Shown: positions 24,983 through 34,130, counted from the stretch's first letter. The stretch: 64,000 nt of DNA from Pseudomonadota bacterium (GCA_023442085.1 JAEZMT010000066.1:1-64000), one strand, 5' to 3'. The notes: a model not told the origin generated them from the letters alone. Numbers and translations are program-made.

Positions 24983-25687
24983 ATGAGCACGCCTGCGGCA
25001 ACGCCGCCTCCTCCGCCCCTGCGCATCGTCATGCTCGCCTATCCCGACATGACCCAGCTCGACCTCACCGGCCCTTTCGAGGTGTTCGCCCGGCTGCCCG
25101 GCGCGAAGATCGACATCGTCTGGAAAATCGGCACCAGGCCGGTGAAAGACGCGGCGGGCCTCGCCATCATGCCGACTGCCGCCTTCAAGGAAATGTCCGG
25201 CTGCGACGTGCTGTTCGTTCCCGGCGGGCCGGGCCAGCTGGAGCTGATGGAAGATCGGGAGACCCTTGGCTTTCTCCAGGAGATGGCGGCCGGCGCGCGC
25301 TATGTGACGTCGGTCTGCACCGGCTCGCTGATCCTCGGTGCCGCCGGGCTGCTGAAGGGATACCGCGCCACCTGCCACTGGCTGTCGCTGCCGCAACTCG
25401 CCCACCTTGGGGCGATCCCGGTGGAGGAGCGGGTGGTGGTGGACCGAAACCGCCTCACAGGCGCCGGCGTCTCCTCGGGCATCGACCTTGCGCTGGCTTT
25501 GGCGACTGAGATTGCTGGCGCGGACGAGGCGCGGCGCATCACCCTCGCCATCGAGTACCAGCCCGAGCCGCCCTTCCCGCCCCGCGACAGGGAGGATCCT
25601 CGCCTTGTGGAGGAGGTGCGCGGCCGGACGCAGGGCTTCCAGGACAGACGCGACGCCGTCGCCCGCCGCATCGGCGCGCGGCTCTGA
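24983..25687 (+). CDS. DJ-1/PfpI-family protein, isonitrile hydratase-like
   Basis: The 234-residue cytosolic protein has LRIVMLAYPDMTQLDLTGPF at the start of the fold, CDVLFVPGGPGQLELM, and the nucleophile elbow VTSVCTGSLILGAAGLLKGY, with the conserved cysteine followed by RATCHWLSLPQLAHLGA. This combination resembles isonitrile hydratase (InhA) of Pseudomonas and the ligand domain of GlxA-type regulators, but no DNA-binding domain is present. The substrate is unknown. It begins 7 bases after the malyl-CoA enzyme, so the two are probably co-transcribed. Confidence 0.8.
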   Translation: MSTPAATPPPPPLRIVMLAYPDMTQLDLTGPFEVFARLPGAKIDIVWKIGTRPVKDAAGLAIMPTAAFKEMSGCDVLFVPGGPGQLELMEDRETLGFLQEMAAGARYVTSVCTGSLILGAAGLLKGYRATCHWLSLPQLAHLGAIPVEERVVVDRNRLTGAGVSSGIDLALALATEIAGADEARRITLAIEYQPEPPFPPRDREDPRLVEEVRGRTQGFQDRRDAVARRIGARL

Positions 25688-25707
25688 CACCCGAGGGGGG
25701 ACGAACC

Positions 25708-25911
25708 ATGAAGCTCTATCGCTACCTCACTGGCCCGGACGACGCCGCCTTCTGCAAGCGCGTGTCGGCCGCCCTCAACCGGGGCTGGCAGCTGCACGGC
25801 GCGCCGACGCTGACCTTCGACAGCGTGCAGGGGCGCGTCATCTGCGGTCAGGCCATCGTCAAGGAAGTGGAGGGCGAGTGGTCGGACGCGGTGGTGCTCT
25901 CAGAGCATTGA
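25708..25911 (+). CDS. DUF1737 small protein
   Basis: The 67-residue protein begins MKLYRYLTGPDDAAFCKRVS and has LNRGWQLHGAPTLTFD, the typical DUF1737 pattern. Function unknown. GAGGGG lies 7 bases before the ATG and 20 bases separate it from the preceding PfpI gene, so it likely shares that transcript. It converges with the CDF transporter gene. Confidence 0.8.
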   Translation: MKLYRYLTGPDDAAFCKRVSAALNRGWQLHGAPTLTFDSVQGRVICGQAIVKEVEGEWSDAVVLSEH

Positions 25912-25944
25912 GGCCGTGAACGCGGCTGCGGACACGGCTGGGGA

Positions 25945-26859
25945 TCAGGCCGCCGTCGCCGCGGCCGCGGCGGCATGGCCGGGCATGAGCACGATGGACA
26001 CGTCCACCTCGTCGCCCGCCTCGCGGAATTCCCGCTTCACCGCCTCGGTGAGCTTGGCCACCACCGCGCGGGCATGGGCGACCGTCCAGTCGCTCTCGAA
26101 ACCGAGATGCAGCTCCACGAACATCTTGCCGCCGAACTGGCGGGTGCGGATGTCGCCCAGTTCGTCGAAATCGTCGAAGTGGGTGGTCAGCACCTTGAGG
26201 ATGCGCAGCTGTCCCGCTTCATCGATGGCTTGGTCGAGCAGCGAGGCGACCGAGTTCGAGAGCATGGCGTAGATGTTGTAGATCATGAACCCTATGACCA
26301 CGAACGAGCCCATCGGATCGAGGTAGTACAGGATCGGGATGTTGTTAAAGATCGACAGGATCACCGTGACCGTGAACACCGAGCCCGAGGCGATGGCCGA
26401 GACGAGGTGCACGCGGGCCTGAGCAGCCAGCACCGGCGAATGGGTCTCGTGAGCGAGGCGGGTCGCTTTGCGGTTCAGGATCACATTGCCGATCACCGCC
26501 AGCGCCGCCACGAAGAGGCCCAGCTCGGCGCCGTCCACGCCCTCCGGATGCATCACGCGGATGATGGCGCGGGTGCCGGCGATGACCACCAGAATGGTCT
26601 GCAGCAGCGCGATCATCAGCTCGGCGAGGTTTTCGAGCTTGCCGAGGCCGTAGGCATATTTGCCGGCGTGGGCCTTGTGGGCCAGCTTCAGCACCAGCCA
26701 GCAGGCGGTGAGGGCGGTGAGATCGAAGGAGGTGGCGAGGAGGTCGGTGAGGATCGCCGCCGAATTGGTGAGCGTCGCGGCGAGGATGTAGAAGGGGAAG
26801 AGGCAGGCCGTGAAGATCATGGCCTGAAATGACAGCTTCTGGCTCGCCGAACCCGACAC
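25945..26859 (-). CDS. Cation diffusion facilitator (CDF)-like transporter with altered metal site
   Basis: The 304-residue protein has six membrane helices and a cytoplasmic C-terminal ferredoxin-like domain (about 215-300) with MFVELHLGFESDWTVAHAR. GKYAYGLGKLENLAELMIAL is a conserved CDF stretch. However, the transport-site positions differ: in helix 2 the usual D-x3-H-S-x2-D appears as D39...A42...D46, and in helix 5 the H-x3-D appears as V150...S154. It may carry another substrate or have a non-transport role. GTG 26859 is chosen because GAGGGGG lies just upstream; in-frame ATGs further up would overlap unrelated sequence. It is convergent with DUF1737 and divergent from mch. Confidence 0.82.
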   Translation of the reverse strand: MSGSASQKLSFQAMIFTACLFPFYILAATLTNSAAILTDLLATSFDLTALTACWLVLKLAHKAHAGKYAYGLGKLENLAELMIALLQTILVVIAGTRAIIRVMHPEGVDGAELGLFVAALAVIGNVILNRKATRLAHETHSPVLAAQARVHLVSAIASGSVFTVTVILSIFNNIPILYYLDPMGSFVVIGFMIYNIYAMLSNSVASLLDQAIDEAGQLRILKVLTTHFDDFDELGDIRTRQFGGKMFVELHLGFESDWTVAHARAVVAKLTEAVKREFREAGDEVDVSIVLMPGHAAAAAATAA

Positions 26860-27052
26860 GAACGCCCCCTCTTTCCGCTTCGCCTTCCGGAGCGGCCCAG
26901 CACCTCTTCGGAACGCACCCATGAGGACCATGAGGGGGGCATGCGTCAAGCCGAACCGGCATTGCGGCCGCAATTCGGCACCTTCTCCCTTCGGCCTGTT
27001 GCGTCGCACCCACGCGCTCTGCAACATGCGCCGACAAACGGGGGGACCCTAG

Positions 27053-28105
27053 ATGAGCAAGACCAACCGGGGCAATTTCTTCGAGGATTTCAGCGTCGGC
27101 CAGGTGATCCGCCACGCGACGCCGCGCACCGTGACGGTGGGTGACGTGAGCCTCTACAGCGCCCTGTACGGCACCCGCTTCGCGGTCCAGTCGGCCGACA
27201 CCTTCGCCCAGGACATCGGCTATCCCGCCGCCCCGGTGGACGACCTGCTCGTGTTTCACACCGTGTTCGGCAAGACGGTGCCGGACATCTCGCTCAACGC
27301 CGTGGCGAACCTCGGCTATGCGGGTGGGCGCTTCCTCGCTCCGGTCTATCCGGGCGACACCCTCACCGCCGTCTCCGAGGTCATCGGCCTCAGGGAGAAT
27401 TCCAACGGCCAGAGCGGCGTCGTCTATGTCCGCTCGGTGGGTTTCAATCAGGACGGCGCCGAGGTGCTGGACTATGTGCGCTGGGTGATGGTGCGCAAGG
27501 CCGACCCCTCCCTCCCCGCCCCCGATCCGGTCGTTCCGACCCTTCCGGCAGCGCTGGCGCCCGATGCGCTCGGCGGCGCCGTGCCGGTGCTCGACATCGA
27601 GGGCTGGCGGGATGACCTCTCCGGCTCCACCGCCCGCTTCTCGGACTATGCGGTGGGCGAGCGCATCGACCATGTGGACGGCATGACGGTGGAGGAGGCG
27701 GAGCACATGATCGCCACGCGCCTCTACCAGAACACGGCGAAGGTCCATTTCAACCAGTTCACCGAGGGCCAGGGCCGCTTCGGGCGCCGGCTCATTTATG
27801 GCGGGCACGTCATCTCGATCGCCCGCGCCCTGTCGTTCAACGGCCTCGCCAACGCCTTCCACATCGCCGCCATCAACGGCGGGCGGCATGTTGCGCCGCT
27901 GTTCGCGGGCCTCACCGTGCATGCTTGGAGCGAAGTGCTGGACGCGCAGGAGCTGCCGGGCCGCGATGATGTGGGCGCGCTCCGCCTGCGCACCGTCGCG
28001 ACCAAGGACCAGCCGACCGCCGACTTCCCCCTGAAGGCCGAGAACGGCGACTATGACCCGAGCGTGATCCTCGATCTCGACTACTGGGCGCTGATCCCGC
28101 GCTGA
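27053..28105 (+). CDS. mch: Mesaconyl-CoA hydratase (MaoC-like, double hot-dog)
   Basis: The 350-residue enzyme has two MaoC-like hot-dog halves. The N-terminal part reads NRGNFFEDFSVGQVIRHATP, with FGKTVPDISLNAVANLGYAG; the second half has GERIDHVDGMTVEEAEHM, TRLYQNTAKVHFNQF and RLIYGGHVISIARALSFNG. As recalled, these match Rhodobacter Mch closely. It hydrates mesaconyl-CoA to beta-methylmalyl-CoA in the ethylmalonyl-CoA pathway, which replaces the glyoxylate bypass for acetyl-CoA assimilation. The 3' end overlaps the convergent esterase gene by 25 bases. The start has a GGGGGGA ribosome site. Confidence 0.88.
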   Translation: MSKTNRGNFFEDFSVGQVIRHATPRTVTVGDVSLYSALYGTRFAVQSADTFAQDIGYPAAPVDDLLVFHTVFGKTVPDISLNAVANLGYAGGRFLAPVYPGDTLTAVSEVIGLRENSNGQSGVVYVRSVGFNQDGAEVLDYVRWVMVRKADPSLPAPDPVVPTLPAALAPDALGGAVPVLDIEGWRDDLSGSTARFSDYAVGERIDHVDGMTVEEAEHMIATRLYQNTAKVHFNQFTEGQGRFGRRLIYGGHVISIARALSFNGLANAFHIAAINGGRHVAPLFAGLTVHAWSEVLDAQELPGRDDVGALRLRTVATKDQPTADFPLKAENGDYDPSVILDLDYWALIPR

Positions 28106-29238
28106 CCCGCAGCGCCGGACGCTCCCCCGGCAGAAGCCGCGGGGGGCGCAGCGCTGGCGCCTTGTGGCTTGGCCGCGGGCGATCTGGCTTCCGGCGGCTT
28201 GGCGGCGGGTGACTTGCTGCCGTCGGCAGGCGTGGCGCTCGCCGGAGCCGGCTTGGCCGCCGCGCCGGACGCGGCAGGCTTCGGCTTCGGCTTGCGCGGA
28301 GGCACGACGGGGGGCGGCGCGGCGGGCAGACCGCCATAGACCGACATGAAGCGCCACATTTCCTCGCCCGCATCAATGTCATGGCTGCGCAGGCCGAGAA
28401 ACGGCGTCGCGAGGTCCGGCTTGGTCTCGACCATGGCCGGGGACTGGTGGCCGCCGCGCTCGATGGTGATGAGTTCCACGGCGCTGCCGTCCCGGCACTC
28501 ATCCCAGCGGCTGGCGACGGCGGTGGTGCCGTCGCCGGGCGCGAGGTCGGGCAGCTTGCTGGCCTTGGCCGGCCCGCATCCGTCCAGCGCGGCATAAAGG
28601 CGGGCGCTGTCGGGCGCCGAGAGGGTCGAGCCCAGCGGCGTCCAGAAGCCGCCATAGCCGATCACCGAATCCGCCGTTCCGTGAATGAACTGGATGGAGA
28701 TCGGCCGCGCGGGCTTGCACTCTTCCCGGTAATTGGCCGGGGCGGTGGACATGATGGCCGAATAGGCGGCGAACAGCTCGGTGTGTTCGCAGGCCATGCG
28801 CTGCACCATGAAGCCGCCGTTGGAGATGCCGGTGAGATAGATGCGGTTCGGATCGGCGATGCCGTCCGCCGCCAGCCGCCGCGCCAGCGCCACAAGGAAT
28901 GCCACGTCGTCACCCGGCCGCAGCATCATCTTCAGCCGCATGGCCGCCGGCCGCCCGTCGTTCCATGTGCGGCCCTCACCCTCCGGATAGACCGCGACAA
29001 AGCCATGCTTCGCCGCAGCGTCGTCGAGGCCGAAATAGGCGCGGAAGCTTTCCGGGGTCTGCGCGGCGCCATGGAGCGCGATCACCGTGGGCGCCGGCGT
29101 GATCACGCCGTCGGGCGTCACCACCACATAGCGGCGCGTCTCGCCATTGACCGACAGCCGGAGGTCCTGGACCGATTCCGCGCGAACGGGTGTGGACAAG
29201 GACCAAATGAGGAACAAAAAGAGACTGGTCAGGAACAT
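28081..29238 (-). CDS. Secreted alpha/beta-hydrolase esterase, PHB-depolymerase/LpqC-like
   Basis: The 385-residue protein begins with a signal peptide, MFLTSLFLFLIWSLSTPVRA. The hydrolase domain has the oxyanion region VIALHGAAQTPESF, the nucleophile elbow YLTGISNGGFMVQRMA, IQFIHGTADSVIGYGG with the acid, and the base in ERGGHQSP. It ends in a tail of about 85 residues very rich in Ala, Pro and Lys. The family includes extracellular polyhydroxyalkanoate depolymerases and feruloyl esterases, so the substrate is open. ATG 29238 is preferred because the signal begins there; an ATG at 29340 would add 34 residues. Its 3' end overlaps mch by 25 bases. Confidence 0.8.
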   Translation of the reverse strand: MFLTSLFLFLIWSLSTPVRAESVQDLRLSVNGETRRYVVVTPDGVITPAPTVIALHGAAQTPESFRAYFGLDDAAAKHGFVAVYPEGEGRTWNDGRPAAMRLKMMLRPGDDVAFLVALARRLAADGIADPNRIYLTGISNGGFMVQRMACEHTELFAAYSAIMSTAPANYREECKPARPISIQFIHGTADSVIGYGGFWTPLGSTLSAPDSARLYAALDGCGPAKASKLPDLAPGDGTTAVASRWDECRDGSAVELITIERGGHQSPAMVETKPDLATPFLGLRSHDIDAGEEMWRFMSVYGGLPAAPPPVVPPRKPKPKPAASGAAAKPAPASATPADGSKSPAAKPPEARSPAAKPQGASAAPPAASAGGASGAAGQRGISAQ

Positions 29239-29564
29239 CCATCGACCAGCGGCGCCCGGCCGCAGCCACGATTGCCGCACGTCTAAAGTCGGAGCCTGGG
29301 GTACGGGGCAACCTTGCAAAGAGGCGACGGAACCTGTCATGAGCGCAATAAGCCTCTTGAAACAAATGGATTTTATTGCGGCCGCCGCCCTTGCCAGCGC
29401 ATGAAGGCTTGCCTTGCGAATACGGCGGCCGCGGGGCGGAGGTGTGTCATCGCGGTCACACACGCGGCCGCTCCGCTGTCATTTTGATCTAGATCAAACT
29501 GCACAAGCCCGCTCGGGAGGAAGTCTTTCCCATCAGTTACCTCAAAGGGTTTTGGGAGCGGGGC
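29239..29564. other. Divergent regulatory region between esterase and ompW
   Basis: The 326-base gap holds an FNR-type box (29484-29497), a 6-base inverted repeat gtgtgt...acacac (29442-29463) and A/T-rich sequence around 29340-29380. No further gene was seen. Confidence 0.5.
29484..29497. promoter_or_regulatory. FNR/Anr/FixK-type binding site upstream of ompW
   Basis: ttgatctagatcaa is a perfect dyad matching the FNR-family consensus TTGAT-N4-ATCAA. Its centre is about 74 bases before the ompW start codon, leaving room for a promoter at the class II activation position. OmpW is a known FNR target in enteric bacteria, so oxygen-responsive control by an FNR, FnrN or FixK homologue is likely. 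Confidence 0.8.
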
Positions 29565-30251
29565 ATGTCGAAGCTCGGACTTGGTATCATTCTCGCGGCG
29601 GGGCTCAGCGCCCTCGTTGCCGGCAGCGCGTCCGCCGCCGATCTGTCCACCCCGGTCTACAAGGCGCCGGCGGTCGAGGCACCCCTCAGCCCCTGGCAGA
29701 TCCGCGTGCGTGCCCTTTACGTTGTGCCGGACGCTGGCGGTTCGGTGACGGGCATTCCCGGCTCTGACCTCTCCATCTCCAATTCGGTCGTTCCCGAACT
29801 GGACATCACCTATTACTTCACGAAGAACATCGCCGCCGAACTCATCCTCGGCGTGACCCCCCACGACATCGATGGCGCGGGGACCATCGCCGGTCTCGGC
29901 CAGGTCGGCAAGGTGTGGCTGCTGCCCCCCACCCTCACCCTGCAGTACCACTTCACCGATTTCGGCCCCTTCAAGCCGTACATAGGCGCCGGCGTGAACT
30001 ACACCGCCTTCTTCAGCCAGGACGCCACCAACCCGGCCTTCGCCTCGCTGAAGGTCAACGATGCGTGGGGCTTCGCCCTGCAGGCCGGCTTCGACTGGAT
30101 GTTCGATCGCCACTGGGGCATCAACGTCGACGTGAAGAAGATCTTCCTGCAGCCCGACTTCCTGCTGCAGACGGTCGGCGGCGCCTACCTGCAGGGCACC
30201 GCGCAGATCAACCCCTGGATCTTCGGCACGGGCGTGACCTACCGCTTCTGA
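29565..30251 (+). CDS. ompW: OmpW-family outer-membrane beta-barrel protein
   Basis: The 228-residue protein has a signal peptide (LGLGIILAAGLSALVAGSASAA) and the eight-stranded OmpW pattern: PWQIRVRALYVVPDAGG, ELDITYYFTKNIAAEL, PHDI, LPPTLTLQYHF, FKPYIGAGVNYTAFF, the WGFALQAGFDWMF strand and a C-terminal aromatic, TGVTYRF. OmpW forms a narrow hydrophobic channel linked to stress and anaerobic adaptation. A GGGAG ribosome site precedes the ATG, and an FNR box lies upstream. It is monocistronic, ending in a strong terminator. Confidence 0.92.
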   Translation: MSKLGLGIILAAGLSALVAGSASAADLSTPVYKAPAVEAPLSPWQIRVRALYVVPDAGGSVTGIPGSDLSISNSVVPELDITYYFTKNIAAELILGVTPHDIDGAGTIAGLGQVGKVWLLPPTLTLQYHFTDFGPFKPYIGAGVNYTAFFSQDATNPAFASLKVNDAWGFALQAGFDWMFDRHWGINVDVKKIFLQPDFLLQTVGGAYLQGTAQINPWIFGTGVTYRF

Positions 30252-30552
30252 TCGTCCGATCCCATCGTATTCAAGAAAACGCCGGGCTTGCCCGGCGTTT
30301 TTTTTCGCCCGCGCACGACAGGGCCGCCACCGTCACGGGCCAGTTGCCCTTACGATGGGCGCGGGCTTCGGGTTTTTGGCTTGCGGAGCGTTGGCACCGC
30401 AACAATCGGTCGCTACAAGCGCCGGCATAGGACGATCATCCAATTGCCTGCCGCTGCGTATCGATCTTTAAAGCCCCCAAGGTGCTTTGGAATCGTTGCG
30501 AAGAGACGACGATTGAGATACCTGATCGATCGATTTTTTAGGAGGAGGCCCC
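30252..30552. other. Intergenic region between ompW and sdhC
   Basis: The 301-base gap contains the ompW terminator at its start and, near 30480-30540, a moderately A/T-rich stretch that must hold the sdh promoter; aggaggagg at 30541-30549 is the sdhC ribosome site. No gene or recognised RNA element was seen. Confidence 0.45.
30276..30305 (+). terminator. Rho-independent terminator of ompW
   Basis: The stem aaaacgccggg (30276-30286) pairs with cccggcgtttt (30291-30301) around a cttg loop and runs into a T-tract of eight. Confidence 0.9.
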
Positions 30553-30954
30553 ATGGCCGACAGCCCTCAGCGCATTGATCGCCCCCTATCGCCACACCTA
30601 CAGATCTACCGTCCGCTGTTCACGATGATGATGTCCATTGTGCATCGCATCACGGGCGTCGGCCTGTATTTCGGCACGGCGATCCTCGTCTGGTGGCTGC
30701 TTGCCGCGGCAACCTCCCCCTCGGCCTACGGTACGTTCAGCGCGGTGGCGGGTTCTCCCATCGGCCTTCTCGTGCTGTTCGGCTTCACCTGGGCTCTGCT
30801 GCACCATGCCCTCGGCGGCGTGCGGCATTTCATCTGGGACTTCATCCACGGCTTCGGCCCGCAGGAGCGCGTGCTGCTCGCCAAGGCCACGCTGGCCGGC
30901 TCGGTGGTGCTCACCGTCGTCGTCTGGATCATCGGCCTTGCGCTGAGGGGCTGA
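30553..30954 (+). CDS. sdhC: Succinate dehydrogenase cytochrome b556 subunit
   Basis: The 133-residue membrane anchor has three helices. The family signature RPLSPHLQIYRP comes first, then IVHRITGVGLYFGTA for quinone binding, and the haem-ligand histidine in LLHHALGGVRHFIWD. It anchors SdhAB in the inner membrane and passes electrons to ubiquinone. A very strong ribosome site (AGGAGGAGG) precedes it. It is the first gene of sdhCDAB; sdhD follows after 10 bases. Confidence 0.95.
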   Translation: MADSPQRIDRPLSPHLQIYRPLFTMMMSIVHRITGVGLYFGTAILVWWLLAAATSPSAYGTFSAVAGSPIGLLVLFGFTWALLHHALGGVRHFIWDFIHGFGPQERVLLAKATLAGSVVLTVVVWIIGLALRG

Positions 30955-30964
30955 GGAGAACGCC

Positions 30965-31369
30965 ATGAGCACCCCCCATTCCGGTCACGCCCCCATGCGC
31001 ACACCGCTCGGCCGCGTCCGCGGCCTCGGTGCCGCCAAGTCGGGTACCGAGCACTTCTTCACCCAGCGCCTTACAGGCGCGGCGAACCTGCTGCTCTCCA
31101 TCGCCTTCATCATCATCGTGATCTCGGTGGCCGGCCAGAGCTACGCCGCGGCCCGTGCGACGCTGGGCCACCCGCTGGTGGCGGTCATCATCCTGCTCAC
31201 GCTGCTTTCCGTAACCACCCACATGCGCATCGGCATGCAGGTGGTCATTGAGGACTACGTGCACGCCGAAGGCCTCAAGGTGCTGCTCATCGTGGCTAAC
31301 ACCTTCTTCAGCATTGCCGTTGCCCTCGCCGGCGCCTTCGCCGTGCTCAAGATCAGCCTGGGAGGCTGA
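30965..31369 (+). CDS. sdhD: Succinate dehydrogenase membrane anchor subunit
   Basis: The 134-residue protein begins with MRTPLGRVRGLGAAKSGTEH, typical of alphaproteobacterial SdhD, followed by three helices; the haem-side histidine lies in THMRIGMQVVIEDYVH. It forms the quinone pocket with SdhC. The sdhA start comes 3 bases after its stop. Confidence 0.94.
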   Translation: MSTPHSGHAPMRTPLGRVRGLGAAKSGTEHFFTQRLTGAANLLLSIAFIIIVISVAGQSYAAARATLGHPLVAVIILLTLLSVTTHMRIGMQVVIEDYVHAEGLKVLLIVANTFFSIAVALAGAFAVLKISLGG

Positions 31370-31372
31370 CAC

Positions 31373-33208
31373 ATGGCCGATACCGCAACGAACGGGGCCG
31401 CCGCGCCCGGCATCAACGGCGCCGCCTACCCCATCGAGGATCACACCTACGACGTGCTCGTGGTCGGCGCCGGCGGCGCGGGCCTGCGTGCCGTGGTGGG
31501 CTGCTCCGAGGCCGGCCTGCGCACGGCCTGCATCACCAAGGTGTTCCCCACCCGCTCCCATACGGTCGCGGCTCAGGGCGGCGTCGCCGCCTCGCTCGGC
31601 AACATGGGCGACGACAAGTGGGAATGGCACATGTACGACACCGTCAAGGGGTCGGACTGGCTGGGCGACCAGGACGCCATCGAATACCTCGTGCGCAACG
31701 CGCCGGCCGCCGTCTACGAGCTGGAGCACTGGGGCGTGCCCTTCTCCCGCACCGAGGACGGCAAGATCTACCAGCGCCCGTTCGGCGGCATGACCACGCA
31801 TTTCGGCAAGGGCACCGCCCAGCGCACCTGCGCCGCGGCGGACCGCACCGGCCACGCCATGCTGCACACGCTCTACGGCGCGGCGCTGAAGCACCAGGCG
31901 GAATTCTTCATCGAGTATTTCGCCATCGACCTCATCATGGATGAGGAAGGTCGCTGCCGCGGCGTGGTGGCGATCAAGCTCGACGACGGCACCATCCATC
32001 GCTTCCGCGCGCACCTCACCGTGCTCGCCACCGGCGGCTACGGCCGCGCCTATTTCTCCGCCACCTCGGCCCATACCTGCACCGGCGACGGCGGCGGAAT
32101 GGTGCTGCGCGCCGGCCTGCCCCTGCAGGACATGGAATTCGTACAGTTCCACCCCACCGGCATCTACGGCTCGGGCTGCCTCATCACCGAGGGCTCGCGC
32201 GGCGAGGGCGGCTATCTCACCAATTCCGAGGGCGAGCGCTTCATGGAGCGCTATGCCCCCTCGGCCAAGGACCTTGCCTCCCGCGACGTGGTTTCGCGCT
32301 CCATGACCATGGAAATCCGCGAAGGCCGCGGCGTGGGCAAGAACAAGGACCACATCTTCCTGCACCTCGACCACCTCGACCCCGCCATCCTCCACGAGCG
32401 CCTGCCCGGCATCTCGGAGAGCGCGAAGATCTTCGCCGGCGTCGACGTGACCCGCGAGCCGATCCCGGTGATCCCGACCGTGCACTACAACATGGGCGGC
32501 ATCCCCACGAACTATTACGGCGAGGTGCTCGACAAGCGCGCCGGCGACCCGGACAAGGTGGTGCCCGGCCTGATGGCCATCGGCGAGGCCGCCTGCGTCT
32601 CCGTCCACGGTGCCAACCGCCTCGGCTCCAACTCGCTCATCGACCTCGTGGTGTTCGGCCGCGCCGCCGGCCTGCGCGCGGCGGAGCTGGTGAAGCCCGG
32701 CGAGAAGCATCGGCCCCTGCCCGACAACAGCGCCGAGCTGGCGCTCGGCCGCCTCGACAAGTACCGGTATGCCTCGGGCGGCACGCCGACCGCCGAACTG
32801 CGCCTCAACATGCAGAAGGTGATGCAGAACAACTGCGCCGTCTTCCGCACGGGCGAGGTGCTCGAGGAGGGCCGCAAGCTCATCCACGACGTGTTCAAGG
32901 CCTCGAGCGACATCGGCGTGACCGACCGCTCGCTGGTGTGGAACTCGGATCTCATCGAGACGCTGGAGTACGAGAACCTCATCTCGCAGGCCATCGTCAC
33001 CATGGAGAGCGCCGCGAACCGCCAGGAAAGCCGCGGCGCCCATGCCCGCGAGGATTTCCCGGACCGCGACGACGTGAACTGGATGAAGCACACGCTGGCC
33101 TATTTCGACCCGGCCTCCGGTGCCGTCCGGCTCGACGACCGCCCGGTGCACACCTACACGCTGTCCAACGACATCCAGTACATCGAGCCGAAGAAGCGCG
33201 TGTACTGA
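31373..33208 (+). CDS. sdhA: Succinate dehydrogenase flavoprotein subunit
   Basis: The 611-residue catalytic subunit oxidises succinate to fumarate. The FAD dinucleotide fold is [15 protein letters not shown], the covalent FAD histidine is in [13 protein letters not shown], and the substrate-site residues are in [20 protein letters not shown] and [19 protein letters not shown]. The C-terminus KHTLAYFD...YIEPKKRVY is normal for alphaproteobacterial and mitochondrial enzymes. Translationally close to sdhD; sdhB follows after 111 bases. Confidence 0.97.
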   Translation: MADTATNGAAAPGINGAAYPIEDHTYDVLVVGAGGAGLRAVVGCSEAGLRTACITKVFPTRSHTVAAQGGVAASLGNMGDDKWEWHMYDTVKGSDWLGDQDAIEYLVRNAPAAVYELEHWGVPFSRTEDGKIYQRPFGGMTTHFGKGTAQRTCAAADRTGHAMLHTLYGAALKHQAEFFIEYFAIDLIMDEEGRCRGVVAIKLDDGTIHRFRAHLTVLATGGYGRAYFSATSAHTCTGDGGGMVLRAGLPLQDMEFVQFHPTGIYGSGCLITEGSRGEGGYLTNSEGERFMERYAPSAKDLASRDVVSRSMTMEIREGRGVGKNKDHIFLHLDHLDPAILHERLPGISESAKIFAGVDVTREPIPVIPTVHYNMGGIPTNYYGEVLDKRAGDPDKVVPGLMAIGEAACVSVHGANRLGSNSLIDLVVFGRAAGLRAAELVKPGEKHRPLPDNSAELALGRLDKYRYASGGTPTAELRLNMQKVMQNNCAVFRTGEVLEEGRKLIHDVFKASSDIGVTDRSLVWNSDLIETLEYENLISQAIVTMESAANRQESRGAHAREDFPDRDDVNWMKHTLAYFDPASGAVRLDDRPVHTYTLSNDIQYIEPKKRVY

Positions 33209-33319
33209 GGCCCCTCTCGGGCCCCACTCGACCGCGCGCGCTGGGGCGAACGCCCGCCGCGCGCGGCCATGGCAAGAATTCCTGCGGGCGGTCACCGCTC
33301 CAGCGCTTCAGGACGTCCC

Positions 33320-34105
33320 ATGGTTGAGCTCACTCTTCCGAAGAACTCGCAGGTCACCACCGGCAAGACCTGGCCGAAGCCCGCCGGCGCCAAGAAGCTG
33401 ACCGAGTTCCGCATCTACCGCTGGAATCCGGACGACGGGAAGAACCCACGCATCGACACCTATTATGTCGATCGCGAGGATTGCGGCCCGATGGTGCTGG
33501 ACGGCCTGATCTACATCAAGAACAAGATCGACCCGACGCTCACCTTCCGCCGCTCCTGCCGCGAAGGCGTGTGCGGCTCGTGCGCCATGAACATCGGCGG
33601 CACCAATACCCTCGCCTGCACCAAGGGCATGGACGAGGTGCTGGTGAAGGGCGTGGTCAACATCTATCCCCTGCCGCACATGCCGGTGGTGAAGGATCTG
33701 GTGCCCGACCTCACCAATTTCTACGCGCAGCATGCCTCCATCGAGCCCTGGCTGCAGACGGACACCGCAGCTCCCGAGAAGGAGTGGCGCCAATCCAAGG
33801 ACGACCGCGAGAAGCTCGACGGTCTCTACGAGTGCATCCTCTGCGCCTGCTGCTCCACCTCCTGCCCCAGCTATTGGTGGAACGGCGACCGCTATCTCGG
33901 CCCTGCCGCTCTCCTCCAGGCCACCCGCTGGCTGAAGGACAGCCGCGACGAGCGGACGGGCAAGCGGCTGGACTATCTGGAAGACCCCTTCCGGCTCTAT
34001 CGCTGCCACACCATCATGAACTGCGCCCAGGCGTGCCCGAAGAGCCTCAACCCGGCCAAGGCCATCGCCGAGATCAAGAAGATGATGGTCGAGCGGCAGA
34101 TCTGA
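33320..34105 (+). CDS. sdhB: Succinate dehydrogenase iron-sulfur subunit
   Basis: The 261-residue subunit carries all three clusters: [2Fe-2S] ligands in [16 protein letters not shown] with the later TLACTKG, [4Fe-4S] in [17 protein letters not shown], and [3Fe-4S] in [17 protein letters not shown]. It moves electrons from SdhA to the quinone site. ATG 33320 gives the normal N-terminus; the frame is open a little further upstream without homology. It is the last gene of the operon, followed by a hairpin terminator. Confidence 0.97.
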   Translation: MVELTLPKNSQVTTGKTWPKPAGAKKLTEFRIYRWNPDDGKNPRIDTYYVDREDCGPMVLDGLIYIKNKIDPTLTFRRSCREGVCGSCAMNIGGTNTLACTKGMDEVLVKGVVNIYPLPHMPVVKDLVPDLTNFYAQHASIEPWLQTDTAAPEKEWRQSKDDREKLDGLYECILCACCSTSCPSYWWNGDRYLGPAALLQATRWLKDSRDERTGKRLDYLEDPFRLYRCHTIMNCAQACPKSLNPAKAIAEIKKMMVERQI

Positions 34106-34130
34106 CACGCCCGACATCGCCGGCTCTTCC

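Noticed and set aside
30929..33295. Very long minus-strand open frame across sdhD-sdhA
   Set aside because: It covers strongly conserved sdh genes on the plus strand and encodes a low-complexity His/Gly/Ala product.
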